Source: Burkholderiales bacterium (GTDB lineage Bacteria; Pseudomonadota; Gammaproteobacteria; Burkholderiales; Burkholderiaceae_C). From it: a stretch of DNA of 38,488 nt. This document shows positions 30,879 to 38,488 of this stretch, one piece after another. The position numbers were made by a program, and so were the translations under genes. Where the stretch lies: NCBI GenBank assembly GCA_022758925.1, contig JAEMQF010000028.1, forward strand, positions 1-38,488, given 5' to 3'. Within the stretch, counting starts at the first letter, position 1, and each line of letters begins with the position of its first letter. The notes under the pieces were generated by a model that saw only the letters and a program-made list of their open reading frames with translations, did no database searches and was not told the origin of the DNA.

Positions 30879-31976
30879 TCATGCCGCGGCCTGCACCGAA
30901 GAGAGTGCCGCCGCACGCGGCCGCGTCAGCGTGCCGATCAGGCACAGCAGCGCCACGATGCCCGCAACGCCGAGCGCCTGCTGCGGCAGCGACAGCGTGT
31001 GCGCGACCCACAGGAAGACGCTGGTGGCGCCCAGCACCGCGATGAACAACGCCGCAGCCGCCCACGCCGCGCTGCGACTCAGCGCCGGGTCGTAGCGCTG
31101 CATCGCGGCCAGATCGAAGGCCGGCCTGGGCCATCGCCGCGCCACATCGGCCGGGCGCCAGCCCGGGGGCTTGATCCACACGCGCAGCTTGTCGGCCCAG
31201 GAGCGGGCGCGCCACGCGTCCAGCGCCAGATCCCGGTACACCTGCAGGTTGGCCCAAAGCGGGTTCCAACTGCGCAATGGCGCGCGCGTGCCGTAGACGA
31301 TGGGCACGCTGTCGTCTTCTTCCTCGAAGCTGCCGAAGATGCGGTCCCAGAGGATCAGGATGCCGCCGTAGTTCTTGTCGAGATACCGGTCATTCACGGC
31401 GTGGTGCACGCGGTGGTTGCTGGGGCTGCAGAACCAGCGGTCGAACCAGCCGAGCTTGCCGATCTGCTGCGTATGCACCCAGTACTGGTAGAGCAGATCG
31501 ATCAGCGCCACCGTGCCGAACACCAGCGGCGGCACTCCGGCCAGGGCCATCGGCAGGTAGAACAGCCAGCCCAACACAAAGCCGCTGCTGGTCTGGCGCA
31601 ACGCCGTGCCCAGGTTGTAGTCCTCGCTCTGATGATGCACGGCATGCGCGGCCCACAGCAATGCCACGCGGTGGCCGGCGCGGTGCAGCCAGTAGTAGCA
31701 GAAGTCGTAAAACAGGAGCGCAAAGACCCAGACCCACAGCGCGTCGGCCGGCAAGCGGCCGATGGCCACGTGCTCGAACACCAGCGTGTAGACGCCGATG
31801 CGCAGCAGCTTGCCGAAGACCCCGGTGACCTGGCTCATCACGCCCAGGCCGATGCTGTTCAGACTGTCGTTGAGTCGATAGGTGTTGCGGCCGCGGGCCA
31901 GGCCCACCGCAAACTCGAGCGCGATCAGCAGCAGGAAGACGGGGGTCGCCAGAACGATGATCTGCGCGCCGGTCAT
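30879..31976 (-). CDS. Sterol desaturase/fatty acid hydroxylase family di-iron enzyme
   Basis: 365 residues. Membrane helices at about 5-28, 45-70, 78-95 and 130-160. The three histidine clusters of the di-iron site are intact: LHRAGHR (98-102), HAVHHQSEDYN (111-115) and NHRVHHAVNDRYLDKNYGG (188-192). A further C-terminal pair of helices follows (about 315-350). These integral membrane enzymes hydroxylate or desaturate lipids with O2; the substrate here is not known. The ATG at 31976 starts directly before the first helix. The gene is alone and transcribed toward the peptidase gene, with about 260 bp between. Confidence 0.88.
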   Translation of the reverse strand: MTGAQIIVLATPVFLLLIALEFAVGLARGRNTYRLNDSLNSIGLGVMSQVTGVFGKLLRIGVYTLVFEHVAIGRLPADALWVWVFALLFYDFCYYWLHRAGHRVALLWAAHAVHHQSEDYNLGTALRQTSSGFVLGWLFYLPMALAGVPPLVFGTVALIDLLYQYWVHTQQIGKLGWFDRWFCSPSNHRVHHAVNDRYLDKNYGGILILWDRIFGSFEEEDDSVPIVYGTRAPLRSWNPLWANLQVYRDLALDAWRARSWADKLRVWIKPPGWRPADVARRWPRPAFDLAAMQRYDPALSRSAAWAAAALFIAVLGATSVFLWVAHTLSLPQQALGVAGIVALLCLIGTLTRPRAAALSSVQAAA

Positions 31977-32063
31977 GGGCTGGAAGTATAAGAGGGGCGG
32001 CTCGACGCTCTGCGTTGTCGCAGAGGCGCTGCGCCTGCTGCCGGGCTGATGCCGCGCTGCGCC

Positions 32064-33695
32064 TCAAAGCCTGGCGCCGATGTGCAGCACCACGGCGCCA
32101 TAGGCCGGCAGGTTGATCAAGGCCGCGCCCGCCGCGACACCGATCGGGGGCCCTGAGCAGCTCGCGCGCGCCGCTCCGCTCGCCGCCGTGTAGCGATACA
32201 ACGCCACGTTGCAGTAGTCGCCGTCGGGCAGCGTCGTCGCGGCAACGAAGATCGCAGCGAGGCTGCGGCTGAGCGCGACGAAGCCCTTGCCTTCGCGCGC
32301 GAAGGCGATCCGGTTGCTGTTGGCATCGACCGTCTGGAAGCCCACCAGCGGCGCGCCGGCCGTGACGCGGCGGAACGCCACCATCTGCGCGATCGCATTG
32401 CGCCGGTGCTCGCAAATCCAGCTGCCGACCTGGGCGCTGCCCAGCGCCGCGGTGCAACGCGAGTTGCCGTTCGCGTCGAAGCTGGACTGCGTCACGCCAC
32501 TGGCGCTGGATGGCGGCCCGGCGTCGCGCCCGGCGGCCGTGGCGCGGTCCAGGCCGTAGCTCGACATCACGCTCGGTGCGCCCTGCGGATACGCGAGCAT
32601 GAAGATCACTGCCAGCTCGTACACCGGGACCGTGCTGAACGTGGACGCGTAATACAGATTCTCGGCGCGCTGGTTGTCGTGGTTGTCGACGAAGACGACG
32701 GCCTTGTTGCTGGGCAGCGAGGCGGCGCCCAGCGATTGCAGCGACGCCAGCGTTGCCCCGTTGCGGCCCAAGAACGCGTCGGTGACGCGGTAGCCGTACT
32801 GGAAGTCGGTGATGTCGGCGGCGCCACCGGAGGCGTAGCCGACGCCGAAGTATTGCTGGGCGGTGACCGCCTCGCCGGCGTTGTTGATGACCTCGAGAAA
32901 GTAGTAGGGCCGCGCCCGGCCGGCCGCAGAGGCTGCGGCATCGACGCGGGCGACGATGGCGTCGACATCGCGCGGCTGCATGTGCTTCGCAGCATCGATG
33001 CGGAACCCGGCCACGCCCTCGGCGTGCAGCGCGATCAGGTAGTCGGCAATGCGCTGGCGCACCGCATCGTCCTCGGTGCGCAGATCGGCCAGGCCGACGA
33101 GTTCGCAGAGCTGCACGTTGGCTGCATTGCCGTAGTCGTTGACGCTGCAACCGGTGTGGAAGTTGGCCGCGCTCCACGGCACCGCCGGATAGTCGGTCTT
33201 GCTGTACGCGCTGCCGGCGCTTCCGGCGCTGCCGGCGCCGCCGCCCGCCGTCATGTGGTTGATGACGGCGTCGGCATAGATCTTCACGCCCACCGCGCGG
33301 CAGCGGGCCACCATCTCGCGCAGCTCGGCGAGCGTGCCGGAGCGCGACGCATCGAGCTTGTAGCTGACCGGCTGGTAGCGTTGCCACCAGGGATAGGCGG
33401 CGCCGCTCGTGGCGCGCGCGAGCACCGCGTGTTCGCTCGGCGGCGAGATCTGCACCGCGGCATATCCCGCGGGGCCGAGGAACTGCTCGCACTCGCGCGC
33501 GATGTCGGCCCAGCGCCACTCGAACAGGTGCACGAAGACGTCGCCGGCCGCGGCCTTGCCGCTGGCGCGGTAGGTGGCATCGAGCGCGGGCAGCAGCGCG
33601 CCGCTGCCGCCGGTGTAGGCACCACCATCCCCTCCGCCGCAGCCGGCCAGTGCCGTGAGGGCCAGAAGGAAAAACGCAAGCACTTTCGATTTCAT
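32064..33695 (-). CDS. Secreted GH13 alpha-amylase, lipoprotein
   Basis: 543 residues. Lipobox ALAGC (Cys 19) predicts an outer-membrane or surface lipoprotein. The GH13 barrel is complete: VFVHLFEWRWADIARECEQF, YADAVINHM (region I), GFRIDAAKHM with the nucleophile Asp (region II), YFLEVINN with the acid Glu (region III) and FVDNHDNQR (region IV). It belongs with animal-like alpha-amylases and ends in a short beta-sandwich. It degrades external starch or glycogen. I chose the ATG at 33695 because GAGGGG precedes it at six bases; a TTG at 33701 sits directly on that site. It diverges from the phosphorylase gene over a 174-bp shared regulatory region. Confidence 0.93.
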   Translation of the reverse strand: MKSKVLAFFLLALTALAGCGGGDGGAYTGGSGALLPALDATYRASGKAAAGDVFVHLFEWRWADIARECEQFLGPAGYAAVQISPPSEHAVLARATSGAAYPWWQRYQPVSYKLDASRSGTLAELREMVARCRAVGVKIYADAVINHMTAGGGAGSAGSAGSAYSKTDYPAVPWSAANFHTGCSVNDYGNAANVQLCELVGLADLRTEDDAVRQRIADYLIALHAEGVAGFRIDAAKHMQPRDVDAIVARVDAAASAAGRARPYYFLEVINNAGEAVTAQQYFGVGYASGGAADITDFQYGYRVTDAFLGRNGATLASLQSLGAASLPSNKAVVFVDNHDNQRAENLYYASTFSTVPVYELAVIFMLAYPQGAPSVMSSYGLDRATAAGRDAGPPSSASGVTQSSFDANGNSRCTAALGSAQVGSWICEHRRNAIAQMVAFRRVTAGAPLVGFQTVDANSNRIAFAREGKGFVALSRSLAAIFVAATTLPDGDYCNVALYRYTAASGAARASCSGPPIGVAAGAALINLPAYGAVVLHIGARL

Positions 33696-33772
33696 TTTCA
33701 ACCCCTCGCACCAAGTAGGCCACAGACCTGCAGCCAGGCAAGCCCGCCCTGCGGCAGGTCGACGCTACCCGA

Positions 33773-33813
33773 TTGATCTCGATCAGGCCAAACCCGCGCA
33801 ACCCGCCTACAGT
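33773..33813 (+). promoter_or_regulatory. FNR/Anr-type box and promoter for phosphorylase-phosphoketolase operon
   Basis: TTGAT-CTCG-ATCAG (33773-33786) matches the FNR consensus TTGAT-N4-ATCAA in nine of ten positions. TACAGT at 33808-33813 is a fair -10; it places the start point at about 33820 and the box centre about 41 bp upstream, the position of class II FNR-activated promoters. No good -35 is seen, as usual for such promoters. This would turn the operon on at low oxygen. The amylase ATG is only about 80 bp away on the other side, so it may be affected too. Confidence 0.62.
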
Positions 33814-33869
33814 GGGCACCCGGTTCGTCGCGGCGCATCCTGGCCGGACGACCTGGGGAGGGTTTCAGC

Positions 33870-35573
33870 ATGAGCCGACCGACCAAGATCGCTTATTTCT
33901 CGATGGAGATCGGCCTCGCCGACGCATTGCCCACCTACAGCGGCGGCCTGGGCGTGTTGGCCGGCGATACGATCCGCTCCGCCGCCGACGGCGGCGTGCC
34001 GCTGGTGGCAGTGACGCTGGTGCACCGCAAGGGCTATTTCCGCCAGCATCTGGCCGCCGACGGCACGCAGTCCGAAGCGCCGGTGGCTTGGGCTCCAGCC
34101 GAGGAGTTGACCGAACTGCCGGCGCGGGTGCTGCTGAACATGTCGGGCCGCGACGTGGCGCTGCGCGCCTGGCAGTACGACGTGCCCGGTGTCGGCGGCG
34201 AGACGGTATCGGTGCTCCTGCTCGACACCGACCTGCCTGAAAACAGCGACGAAGATCGCCGCATCACCGACCATCTGTACGGCGGCGACGAACTCTACCG
34301 GCTGCGGCAGGAAGTGATCCTTGGCATCGGCGGCGTGCGCATGCTGCGCGCGCTGGGATATACCGAGCTGGAGCGTTTTCACATGAACGAAGGGCACGCT
34401 GCGCTGCTGGTGCTGGAACTCGGGCACGAAGAGATGAAGCGGCGCGGCGCGACGACGGTGACGCGCGAAATCGCGCAGGCCGTCAAGCCGCTGTGCGTGT
34501 TCACCACGCACACGCCGGTGCCGGCAGGGCACGACCAGTTCTCGCTGACGATGGTGCGCGAAGTGATCACGGGGTATGGCGGCGCGTTCAACGAGCGTGC
34601 GGTCGAGTTCTGCCTGAACAACATCCTGAACATGACCTACCTCGCGCTTGACAACAGCACCTACATCAACGGCGTGGCCAAGCGCCATGGCGAAATCTCG
34701 CGCCACATGTTCGCGCAGTACAAGGTCGACTCGATCACGAACGGGGTGCACGCCGGCTTCTGGACCGCGCCCGCGATCCAGGCCCTGTTCGACCACCACA
34801 TCAGCGCCTGGCGCGCCGACAATGCCAGCCTTCGCTACGCGCTGGGAATTGCGCGCCACGAACTGTGGGCAGCGCACCAGAAAGCGAAGGAAGACCTGAT
34901 CCGGCGCGTCAATCAACGCAGCGGCGCAGCCATGTTCGCAAACGTGTTCACGCTCGGCTACGCGCGCCGCGCCACGCCGTACAAGCGCGCCGACCTGCTG
35001 TTTCACGACATGCAGCGGCTGCTGGCGTTGCACCGCAGCGCCGGGCCGATCCAGATCGTCTACAGCGGCAAGGCGCATCCGCACGACGAGGGCGGCAAGG
35101 ATCTGATCCGGCGCATCTTCGAGCACATCGGCGCGCTGAAGGGCCAGATCGCGATCGCCTACCTCGAAGACTACGACATGGCGCTGGCGCGGCAGATGGT
35201 CGCCGGCGTCGACCTGTGGCTGAACACGCCGCAGCCGCCGCTCGAGGCATCGGGCACGAGCGGAATGAAGGCCGCGATCAACGGCGTGCCGCAACTCTCG
35301 ATGTTGGACGGCTGGTGGATCGAAGGCTGCATCGAAGGCATCACCGGCTGGGCGATCGGCGAAGCGGCGAGCAACGGCAACGAGGCCGCCGACGATCGCG
35401 CGCTGGATGCGCAGTCGCTCTACAACAAGCTCGAAACGGTGATCCTGCCGCTGTACTACCGCGACCAGGACCGGTTCATCGACGTCATGCGACACGCGAT
35501 CGCGCTCAACGGGTCGTTCTTCAACACCGAACGCATGGTCGACCAGTACGTGCGCAAGGCCTACTTCTGCTGA
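33870..35573 (+). CDS. Alpha-glucan (glycogen/maltodextrin) phosphorylase, short form
   Basis: 567 residues of the GT35 family in its short, archaeal-type form: [66 protein letters not shown], and [20 protein letters not shown] with the pyridoxal-phosphate Lys. It releases glucose-1-phosphate from storage glucan or maltodextrin. GGGAGGG lies seven bases before the ATG. It is 35 bp ahead of the phosphoketolase gene and shares its promoter, so glucose-1-phosphate made here can enter the phosphoketolase route after isomerisation. Confidence 0.93.
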   Translation: MSRPTKIAYFSMEIGLADALPTYSGGLGVLAGDTIRSAADGGVPLVAVTLVHRKGYFRQHLAADGTQSEAPVAWAPAEELTELPARVLLNMSGRDVALRAWQYDVPGVGGETVSVLLLDTDLPENSDEDRRITDHLYGGDELYRLRQEVILGIGGVRMLRALGYTELERFHMNEGHAALLVLELGHEEMKRRGATTVTREIAQAVKPLCVFTTHTPVPAGHDQFSLTMVREVITGYGGAFNERAVEFCLNNILNMTYLALDNSTYINGVAKRHGEISRHMFAQYKVDSITNGVHAGFWTAPAIQALFDHHISAWRADNASLRYALGIARHELWAAHQKAKEDLIRRVNQRSGAAMFANVFTLGYARRATPYKRADLLFHDMQRLLALHRSAGPIQIVYSGKAHPHDEGGKDLIRRIFEHIGALKGQIAIAYLEDYDMALARQMVAGVDLWLNTPQPPLEASGTSGMKAAINGVPQLSMLDGWWIEGCIEGITGWAIGEAASNGNEAADDRALDAQSLYNKLETVILPLYYRDQDRFIDVMRHAIALNGSFFNTERMVDQYVRKAYFC

Positions 35574-35608
35574 GCGCGGCGCCCCACCCACACCCGGAGA
35601 TCACAACG

Positions 35609-37987
35609 ATGCAACCCCGCACAGACCGCGCCGCGCCGGCGCCGCAGGAACTCGCGAGCATCGACGCCTACTGGCGCGCAGCGAACTACCTGTCGGTCGG
35701 CCAGATCTACCTGCTCGACAACCCGTTGCTGCAAACGCCGCTCGCGATCGAGCACGTGAAGCCGAGGCTGCTCGGCCACTGGGGCACGTCGCCGGGGCTC
35801 AACTTCATCTACGCGCACCTGAACCGCGTGATCAAGCGCGACGACCTGAACATGCTCTACATCTGCGGGCCGGGCCATGGCGGGCCGGCGATGGTGGCCA
35901 ACACCTACCTCGAAGGCACCTATACCGAGTTCTACCCCGACATCACGCCCGATGCCGAGGGCCTGAAAAAGCTCTTCCGCCAGTTCTCGTTCCCCGGCGG
36001 CATACCGAGCCACGTGGCGCCCGAAACGCCGGGTTCGATCCATGAAGGCGGCGAACTCGGATATGCCGTGTCACACGCCTATGGCGCGGCGTTCGACAAC
36101 CCGGAGCTGATCGTCGCCTGCGTCGTCGGCGACGGCGAAGCCGAGACCGGCCCACTCGCCACTGCGTGGCACTCCAACAAGTTCCTCAATCCCGCGACCG
36201 ACGGTGCGGTGCTGCCGATCCTGCACCTGAACGGCTACAAGATCGCGAACCCGGCGCTGCTCGCGCGCCTGCCGCACGAGGAACTCGAGGCGCTGTTCAT
36301 CGGCTACGGCCACGAACCGCTGTTCGTCGAAGGCGACCAGCCGATGAAGATGCACGAGCTGATGGCCAGGGCACTCGACACCGCGATCGGCAAGATCCAG
36401 GCAATCCAGCAGGCGGCGCGCACCCAGGGCCAGACGAAGCGGCCGCGCTGGCCCCTCATCATCCTGCGCACGCCCAAGGGCTGGACCGGGCCGAAGAGTG
36501 TCGACGGCCAGCAAACCGAAGGCTCCTGGCGCTCGCACCAGGTGCCGTTGTCGGAGATGGCGAGCAAGCCCGGGCATGTGCAGATCCTCGAACAGTGGAT
36601 GAAGAGCTACCGGCCCGAGGAACTGTTCGACGCCAACGGCGGACTGCGGCCCGAATTGCGCGCCCTCGCGCCGGCGGGCGCGCGCCGCATGGGCGCGAAC
36701 CCGCATGCGAACGGCGGCCTGTTGTTGAAGGATTTGCGGCTGCCCGACTTTCGCGCCTACGCGGTGAACGTGAAATCACCCGGCGCCGAGATGGCCGAGG
36801 CGACGCGCGTGATGGGCAGCTTTCTGCGCGACGTGGTGAAGCAGAACGCCGACCACCGCAACTTCCGCGTCGTCAGCCCCGACGAGTTGGCATCGAACCG
36901 CTGGGGTGCGCTGTTCGAAGTCACGAACCGCGTCTGGATGGCGCAACGGCTTGAAAGCGACGATCACCTCGCGCCCGAGGGCCGGATCATGGAGATGCTG
37001 TCGGAGCACACCTGCCAGGGCTGGCTCGAAGGCTATCTGCTGACGGGCCGCCACGGCTTCTTCTCGTGCTACGAGGCGTTCATCCATCTGATCGATTCGA
37101 TGTTCAACCAGCACGCGAAGTGGCTCAAGGTGACGGCGAAGGAGATCGCCTGGCGCCGGCCGGTCGCATCGCTCAACTACCTGCTCACGTCGCATGTCTG
37201 GCGCCAAGACCACAACGGCTTCTCGCACCAGGACCCGGGCTTCATCGACCATGTCGTGAACAAGAAGGCCGACGTGATCCGCGTCTACCTGCCGCCCGAC
37301 GCCAACACGCTGCTCGTCGTGACCGATGTCTGCCTGCGCAGCCGCAACCTCGTCAACGTGGTGGTCGCCGGCAAACAGCTGCAGCAGGTGTGGCTGACGA
37401 TGGAGCAGGCGATCAAGCATTGCTTCAGCGGCATCGGCGTCTGGGAATGGGCGAGCAACGATTACGGTGCCGAACCCGACGTCGTGATGGCCTGCGCCGG
37501 TGACATCCCGACGCTCGAAACGCTCGCCGCCGTCGACCTGCTGCGCCAATGGGTGCCGGACCTGAAGGTGCGCGTGGTCAACGTCGTCGACCTGATGACG
37601 TTGCAGCCGAAGGAGGAACACCCGCACGGTCTGTCGAACAAGGATTTCGACGCGCTGTTCACGGCCGATCGGCCGATCATCTTCGCCTACCACGGCTACC
37701 CCTGGCTCATCCACCGGCTGACCTACCGGCGCACGAATCATCCGAACCTGCACGTGCGCGGCTACAAGGAAGAAGGCACGACCAGCACGCCGTTCGACAT
37801 GGTGGTGCGCAACGACCTCGACCGCTTTCACCTGGTGGCCGATGTCGTCGAACGCGTGCCGCGGCTCGCGCCGATCCGCGCCTACATCAAGCAGCGCGTG
37901 CGCGACAAACTTGTCGAGCACGCCGAGACCATCGTGCAGCGCGGCACCGACATGCCCGAAGTGGCGAACTGGAACTGGCCTTATTGA
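35609..37987 (+). CDS. xfp: Xylulose-5-phosphate/fructose-6-phosphate phosphoketolase
   Basis: 792 residues, the normal length. Thiamine-diphosphate enzyme: [80 protein letters not shown] and [20 protein letters not shown] (diphosphate and metal loop) form the active site; [20 protein letters not shown] marks the C-terminus. It splits xylulose- or fructose-phosphate with phosphate into acetyl phosphate and a shorter sugar phosphate, allowing ATP without O2. CGGAG lies nine bases before the ATG. No acetate kinase or phosphotransacetylase is seen next to it. Second gene of the FNR-type promoter unit. Confidence 0.95.
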   Translation: MQPRTDRAAPAPQELASIDAYWRAANYLSVGQIYLLDNPLLQTPLAIEHVKPRLLGHWGTSPGLNFIYAHLNRVIKRDDLNMLYICGPGHGGPAMVANTYLEGTYTEFYPDITPDAEGLKKLFRQFSFPGGIPSHVAPETPGSIHEGGELGYAVSHAYGAAFDNPELIVACVVGDGEAETGPLATAWHSNKFLNPATDGAVLPILHLNGYKIANPALLARLPHEELEALFIGYGHEPLFVEGDQPMKMHELMARALDTAIGKIQAIQQAARTQGQTKRPRWPLIILRTPKGWTGPKSVDGQQTEGSWRSHQVPLSEMASKPGHVQILEQWMKSYRPEELFDANGGLRPELRALAPAGARRMGANPHANGGLLLKDLRLPDFRAYAVNVKSPGAEMAEATRVMGSFLRDVVKQNADHRNFRVVSPDELASNRWGALFEVTNRVWMAQRLESDDHLAPEGRIMEMLSEHTCQGWLEGYLLTGRHGFFSCYEAFIHLIDSMFNQHAKWLKVTAKEIAWRRPVASLNYLLTSHVWRQDHNGFSHQDPGFIDHVVNKKADVIRVYLPPDANTLLVVTDVCLRSRNLVNVVVAGKQLQQVWLTMEQAIKHCFSGIGVWEWASNDYGAEPDVVMACAGDIPTLETLAAVDLLRQWVPDLKVRVVNVVDLMTLQPKEEHPHGLSNKDFDALFTADRPIIFAYHGYPWLIHRLTYRRTNHPNLHVRGYKEEGTTSTPFDMVVRNDLDRFHLVADVVERVPRLAPIRAYIKQRVRDKLVEHAETIVQRGTDMPEVANWNWPY

Positions 37988-38165
37988 CGGCGGTGGCCCT
38001 CGCACGGATGGGCAGCGGCGGGCTGCTCCAGCGAGTCGTCAATGCTCTCGGTCGCACTTGCAATGTCGTTGTCGGAGGCCTTGGCGTCGAAGCTCACAAG
38101 CGGCGGCTTCAGCGTGAAGCTTCGCAGCAGGGCCTGTTCGTCGGCGAGCGGCGGCTGCCGACGCA
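37981..38165 (-). pseudogene. Possible 3' fragment of a gene cut by palindromic repeat copy 4
   Basis: On the minus strand a frame just before the repeat reads LADEQALLRSFTLKPPLVSF, then DAKASDNDIASATESIDDSL and ends overlapping the xfp stop. The composition is unlike the shadows around it and looks coding, but there is no start: upstream the frame runs into repeat DNA. I recognise no family. It may be the end of a gene displaced by the repeat, or chance. Confidence 0.3.
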
Positions 38166-38167
38166 CA

Positions 38168-38488
38168 GCGGTCTGTCCGTGCACGGTCAGCCTGCCGACG
38201 TCGTGGCGGCAGGGCGGCGGCGGTGCCCCCGTTCTCCGGCCCACGCTCGCGGGCGGCCGTCGCGGCCTGCATCGCGCAGCCGCATCAACACCGCAGTGCC
38301 CTGCAAATCTGGGGGGCGACCGCGAATGGAGCCTGCGCCCGGGGGCACCACCACCGCCCCGATGCATCCGGGGTGGTGTGCCCCGCCTGCGCCTGCCACC
38401 CCGGTGCCCGGGCAGGTGGCTTGGGGCACGGGCGCAGGCCCGATTCGCGGTGGCCGCGACCGTCGCACGAACAGACGCTGTTGATGGC
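38168..38488 (-). repeat. Large palindromic repeat, copy 4, inverted, cut by window end
   Basis: It starts with the complement of the right end of copies 1-3 (CGTGCACGGTCAGCCTGCCG), passes GTTCTCCGGCCCACGCTCGC and the ACCGCGAATGGAGCCTGCGC block, and reaches the other arm (GAACAGACGCTGTTGATGGC) at the window edge. Orientation is opposite to copies 1-3. It follows xfp. Confidence 0.85.

Noticed and set aside
31390-33819. Minus-strand frame of about 800 codons overlapping amylase and desaturase
   Set aside because: A frame-shifted shadow: both true genes lie on the same strand in other frames with complete motifs.
1-38488. tRNA, rRNA, riboswitch or prophage genes
   Set aside because: Read through both strands: no tRNA T-loop/anticodon arrangement, no rRNA segments, no phage structural genes and no known riboswitch core were found by eye. 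A covariance search would be more sensitive.

Overview
The window is high-GC DNA with proteobacterial gene content, most like a betaproteobacterium of the Rubrivivax/Leptothrix/Methylibium type. This placement is an inference from GC, codon bias and gene families; no rRNA or tRNA gene is present to confirm it. Genes are packed on both strands, and several accessory islands interrupt ordinary metabolic genes.

Layout. 1-1553: the N-terminal part of a VTT-membrane/FAD oxidoreductase fusion and a YHS-domain lipoprotein, both on the minus strand. 1621-2026: first copy of a large palindromic repeat. 2147-5081: two toxin-antitoxin loci, vapBC and hipBA; hipBA is preceded by 27-bp tandem operator-like repeats. 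5082-7260: repeat-rich debris, a transposase-like remnant, a DUF3303 gene and the second palindromic copy. 7261-9196 (minus): a bufferin-type operon, bufA-bufB-bufC, for a copper-handling modified peptide. 9395-11413: an LtaS/MdoB-type phosphoglycerol transferase. 11425-11928: third palindromic copy, flanked by 35-bp terminal inverted repeats. 11984-15329 (minus): a translationally coupled run of CoA-transferase, sialidase-like protein and membrane protein.

16.2-22.8 kb is the most unusual part. It holds eleven small unrelated genes, all on the minus strand: GNAT, cold-shock/DUF1294, VIT family, Sel1 lipoprotein, cytochrome c'-like, two DUF433/DUF5615 pairs, a lone HigA and a RibD/DHFR-like reductase. 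They are separated by nine attC-like dyads of mostly 58-72 bp, each at a gene's 3' side and usually 15-60 bp before the next start codon. I read this as an integron cassette array without an integrase in view (a CALIN), with decayed recombination boxes.

23.2-27.7 kb (plus) is a MacAB-like system: HlyD-type adaptor, ABC ATPase and two FtsX-type permeases. Then follow a second VTT membrane protein, a papain-like protease fused to an alpha/beta-hydrolase, a sterol-desaturase-family di-iron hydroxylase (minus), and a storage-glucan block. That block has a secreted GH13 alpha-amylase (minus), divergent from a plus-strand pair of short-form glucan phosphorylase and phosphoketolase. A near-perfect FNR/Anr box sits about 41 bp upstream of the inferred start of the plus-strand pair, suggesting low-oxygen control of glucan breakdown towards acetyl phosphate. 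The window ends inside a fourth palindromic copy, in inverted orientation.
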